Of a stretch of DNA of 7,877 nt, positions 6,653 to 7,877 are shown piece by piece. The notes under the pieces are model-generated. The model did not search any database, was not told the origin of the DNA, and was given only the letters and a program-made list of their open reading frames with translations. Every line of letters begins with the position of its first letter. Positions within the stretch are counted from its first letter, which is position 1. This stretch comes from an uncultured Oscillospiraceae bacterium (lineage in GTDB: Bacteria > Bacillota > Clostridia > Oscillospirales > Ruminococcaceae): assembly GCA_900556525.1 (NCBI GenBank), contig USOZ01000074.1:1-7877 (forward strand), written 5' to 3'. Made by a program: the position numbers and the translations under genes.

Positions 6653-6680
6653 ATTATACACGCTTTTTTTCAATTGTCAA
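6653..6680 (-). promoter_or_regulatory. consensus sigma-A promoter of the second TetR operon
   Basis: On the minus strand a perfect TTGACA (6680-6675) and a perfect TATAAT (6658-6653) are separated by 16 bp. The start codon of the TetR gene lies about 30 nt downstream of the predicted transcription start. Confidence 0.88.
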
Positions 6681-6712
6681 GCACTCGCTTGAAAAGAAAG
6701 GACAACAAATCA

Positions 6713-6880
6713 ATGAGAAAGAATAAGAAATCCTGTTCCATCTCCGAATTTTGCAGGAACAACAATTTCCGAACGCTTGAGTTTTACAAAATGTTAAGCC
6801 GACACCCGGAGCCGGCAAGAAGAATGAAAGGCAATTTTACAGGAGAACGAGTTCTGGACGAGGAGCCAAGCAAATTTTAA
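6713..6880 (+). CDS. small HTH-like ORF, second copy, upstream of repA
   Basis: A 55-residue protein starting MRKNKKSCSISEFC with a good ribosome site (AGAAAGGA, 6695-6702, 10 nt upstream). It aligns from residue 1 to GERVLDE with the ORF at 4400-4609, at roughly half identical residues; LSRHPE is fully conserved. The last five residues and the stop run into the arm of an inverted repeat at 6876. It may be a short HTH-like DNA-binding protein of the replicon, or a truncated relic, since both copies diverge after GERVLDE. Longer frames upstream overlap the tetR promoter and have no ribosome site. The function is not known. Confidence 0.55.
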   Translation: MRKNKKSCSISEFCRNNNFRTLEFYKMLSRHPEPARRMKGNFTGERVLDEEPSKF

Positions 6881-6950
6881 GGCGAACTAAAATCGAGGAC
6901 AGAGAGTAATGTTTGTTTCACTCTTTTCCTTGGCGTTAGGTCGCCTTAAA
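6876..6950 (+). other. long stem-loop spanning the stop codon of the small ORF
   Basis: TTTAAGGCGA (6876-6885) pairs perfectly with TCGCCTTAAA (6941-6950). Inside, GAGGACAGAGAGT (about 6895-6907) can pair with ACTCTTTTCCTT (about 6920-6931), allowing one bulge and G-U pairs. The result is a stacked, two-stem RNA. The first arm contains the TAA stop. No T-run follows directly. It may be a leader RNA structure for repA, a weak terminator, or an element boundary. Confidence 0.5.
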
Positions 6951-7004
6951 TCATTATTTAGGGCTTTTTATCGCTGTTACAATTAAGAGTAGTTTATATT
7001 GCAG

Positions 7005-7057
7005 GGAAGCAGGGCTTCCGTATGCTTACGTTATGTAAGTGTACGGAAGCCTTTTTT
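7005..7057 (+). terminator. terminator/candidate attenuator in the repA leader
   Basis: A 17-bp stem (GGCTTCCGTA 7013-7022 with TACGGAAGCC 7042-7051, two G-U pairs, then CTTAC/GTAAG) closes on a GTTAT loop and is followed by six T (7052-7057). The segment GGAAGC at 7005-7010 can pair instead with GCTTCC at 7014-7019, which would break the base of the terminator. Mutually exclusive hairpins 35 nt ahead of the repA start suggest control of initiator expression by attenuation, possibly through an antisense RNA. The terminator is seen directly; the switching is inferred. Confidence 0.8.
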
Positions 7058-7091
7058 GTTGCCCGATTATTCTTGACAAGGTGTGATATAT

Positions 7092-7877
7092 ATGCCCAAA
7101 ACAGAATTTGACTATTACTACGGTGCGGAATCGGAGCAATTTTCTTTTGTTCGTGTTCCGAGGGTGCTGTTTACGGATAAGGAACATTTCGGCAGTCTGT
7201 CCAATGATGCAAGGATATTGTACGGATTTTTGCTTGAAAGAATGAGCCTTAGCAGGAAAAATAACTGGATCGATGCTCACAACAGGGTGTACATTATATT
7301 CCCTATTGATGAAATAGCGGAGATTATGGGAGTTTGCCACGAAAAGGCTCTCAATATCCTAAAGGAACTTGACGTACAGAACGGGATCGGGCTTGTAAAG
7401 AAAAAGCGCCGAGGTCTGGGCTTGCCTTCCATACTATATGTAAAGAATTTCATCATAAATGATGGTGTGGAATCTTCACCCGAAAAACCGAGTAATCATT
7501 CCGAACCGCAGGAAAGACTTGATAATAATGCTCCGATATCAAGAAGTCGGGAAAACAGATTTCAAGAAATCGGTAAAACAGACTTCAAGAAGTCGGAAAT
7601 ACCGACTTCTGTAAATCGGAAAAAACGACTTCAAGAAGTCGATAAAACCGACTCTAATAATACTGATAAGAATAATACTGAAATGAGTTATACTGATATT
7701 CAATCTATCAATCAATCGGACGCAGGCCTGCAAAATTTTTCTCCCGGAGTTGCCCCAAGTGTTGAAAACGATGGATTGATTGACGGAATAGACAGAAACG
7801 CAGTAGAGGAAGAAGTAAGGGCACAGATCGACTATGACTGCCTTATGTCTTTCAAGGACGATGCAGTTGTAAAAATG
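7092..7877 (+). CDS. repA: replication initiator RepA (RepA_N family), 5' part, runs off the window
   Basis: An open frame of 262 codons with no stop before the window end. Start at 7092 with AAGGTG (7078-7083) 8 nt upstream. The N-terminus (FDYYYGAESEQFSFVRVPRV, then LFTD...LSNDARILYGFLLERMSLS and VYIIFPIDEIAEIMG) is the RepA_N winged-helix domain, residues ~5-120, which binds the origin of many Firmicutes plasmids and ICEs. Residues 121-235 are a low-complexity, polar linker whose DNA contains two repeat arrays (see 7539-7653 and 7656-7700). Residues ~236-262 look like the start of the C-terminal DUF6017 region. The preceding leader holds a terminator. It indicates a plasmid, plasmid-derived island or ICE extending to the right. 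Confidence 0.9.
   Translation, partial: MPKTEFDYYYGAESEQFSFVRVPRVLFTDKEHFGSLSNDARILYGFLLERMSLSRKNNWIDAHNRVYIIFPIDEIAEIMGVCHEKALNILKELDVQNGIGLVKKKRRGLGLPSILYVKNFIINDGVESSPEKPSNHSEPQERLDNNAPISRSRENRFQEIGKTDFKKSEIPTSVNRKKRLQEVDKTDSNNTDKNNTEMSYTDIQSINQSDAGLQNFSPGVAPSVENDGLIDGIDRNAVEEEVRAQIDYDCLMSFKDDAVVKM
7539..7653 (+). repeat. five tandem 23-bp iteron-like repeats inside repA
   Basis: Units start at 7539, 7562, 7585, 7608 and 7631 with an exact 23-bp period. The common core is TCAAGAAGTCGG followed by an A-rich spacer and CGACT; units 1, 2, 3 and 5 are close and unit 4 is degenerate at its start. Across the unit 3/4 border AGAAGTCGG (7588-7596) and CCGACTTCT (7602-7610) make a perfect 9-bp palindrome. 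Because 23 is not a multiple of three, each unit is read in a different frame, so conservation is at the DNA level. Origins of RepA_N plasmids are known to lie inside the rep gene; this is the obvious initiator-binding array. Confidence 0.85.
7656..7700 (+). repeat. three AT-rich 15-bp direct repeats next to the iterons
   Basis: Units AATAATACTGATAAG (7656-7670), AATAATACTGAAATG (7671-7685) and AGTTATACTGATATT (7686-7700) follow the iterons with 2 bp between. They encode the peptide repeats NNTDK, NNTEM and SYTDI. AT-rich direct repeats beside iterons are the usual form of a DNA-unwinding element, which is my inference here. Confidence 0.75.

Noticed and set aside
6935..6941. GTTAGGT resembling an integron attC core site
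   Set aside because: The required complementary partner of the RYYYAAC type is absent at the other end of the stem-loop, and no integrase is seen.
7073..7078. Perfect TTGACA ahead of repA
   Set aside because: A matching -10 box would have to lie inside the start of the gene at about 7096, and none is there.
7026..7340. Minus-strand 104-residue open frame
   Set aside because: It lies antisense to the conserved RepA_N domain and runs into the terminator; it has no recognisable content.
7539..7653. CRISPR-like array
   Set aside because: The 23-bp units are directly contiguous with no spacers and lie inside a coding gene.

Overview
The window looks like chromosomal DNA of a gut-type Clostridia bacterium (Oscillospiraceae/Lachnospiraceae range). 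The grounds are sigma-A-like promoters with 16-17 bp spacers, strong AGGAGG-type ribosome sites, an ECF-type transporter, TetR regulators, and a RepA_N/DUF6017-type replication initiator of the sort found on Clostridia plasmids and integrative conjugative elements. The genus is an inference; no rRNA or other marker gene is present.

Left part (1-3989, relatively GC-rich). After the possible tail of an upstream gene and its terminator comes a TetR-family regulator (233-841) with a clear promoter and a perfect 9+9 bp palindrome just downstream of its -10 box. It is followed on the same strand by a three-domain ECF transporter protein (924-3089: ATPase, ATPase, EcfT membrane domain in one chain) and by an S component of the MptD/Trep_Strep type (3326-3901). 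Together these would make a complete ECF importer of unknown substrate, probably under control of the TetR protein. A palindromic, MITE-like repeat block sits between the last two genes, and its first arm contains the stop codon of the transporter gene. A bidirectional terminator closes the region.

Middle part (4023-6650, mostly AT-rich, mosaic). Here truncated genes are stitched together. The C-terminal part of a GNAT acetyltransferase is joined to the start of a small helix-turn-helix-like ORF. An intact alpha/beta hydrolase gene with its own promoter and terminator reads the other way. Next come the last ~70 codons of a RepA/DUF6017 protein, joined to the first ~68 codons of an isochorismatase-family cysteine hydrolase. 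The hydrolase fragment lies in an operon behind an intact TetR-family gene with a consensus promoter and its own palindromic operator.

Right part (6695-7877). This appears to be the edge of a mobile replicon or ICE module: a second copy of the small HTH-like ORF, a structured leader with a strong terminator and a competing hairpin (candidate attenuator), then the first 262 codons of repA, cut by the window end. Inside repA, just after the DNA-binding domain, lie five tandem 23-bp repeats followed by three AT-rich 15-bp repeats. This is the layout expected of a replication origin embedded in the initiator gene.

The most interesting signals are the repeat array inside repA, the candidate attenuator in front of it, the two chimeric gene junctions that contain replicon-derived pieces, and the A-A-T fused ECF transporter.
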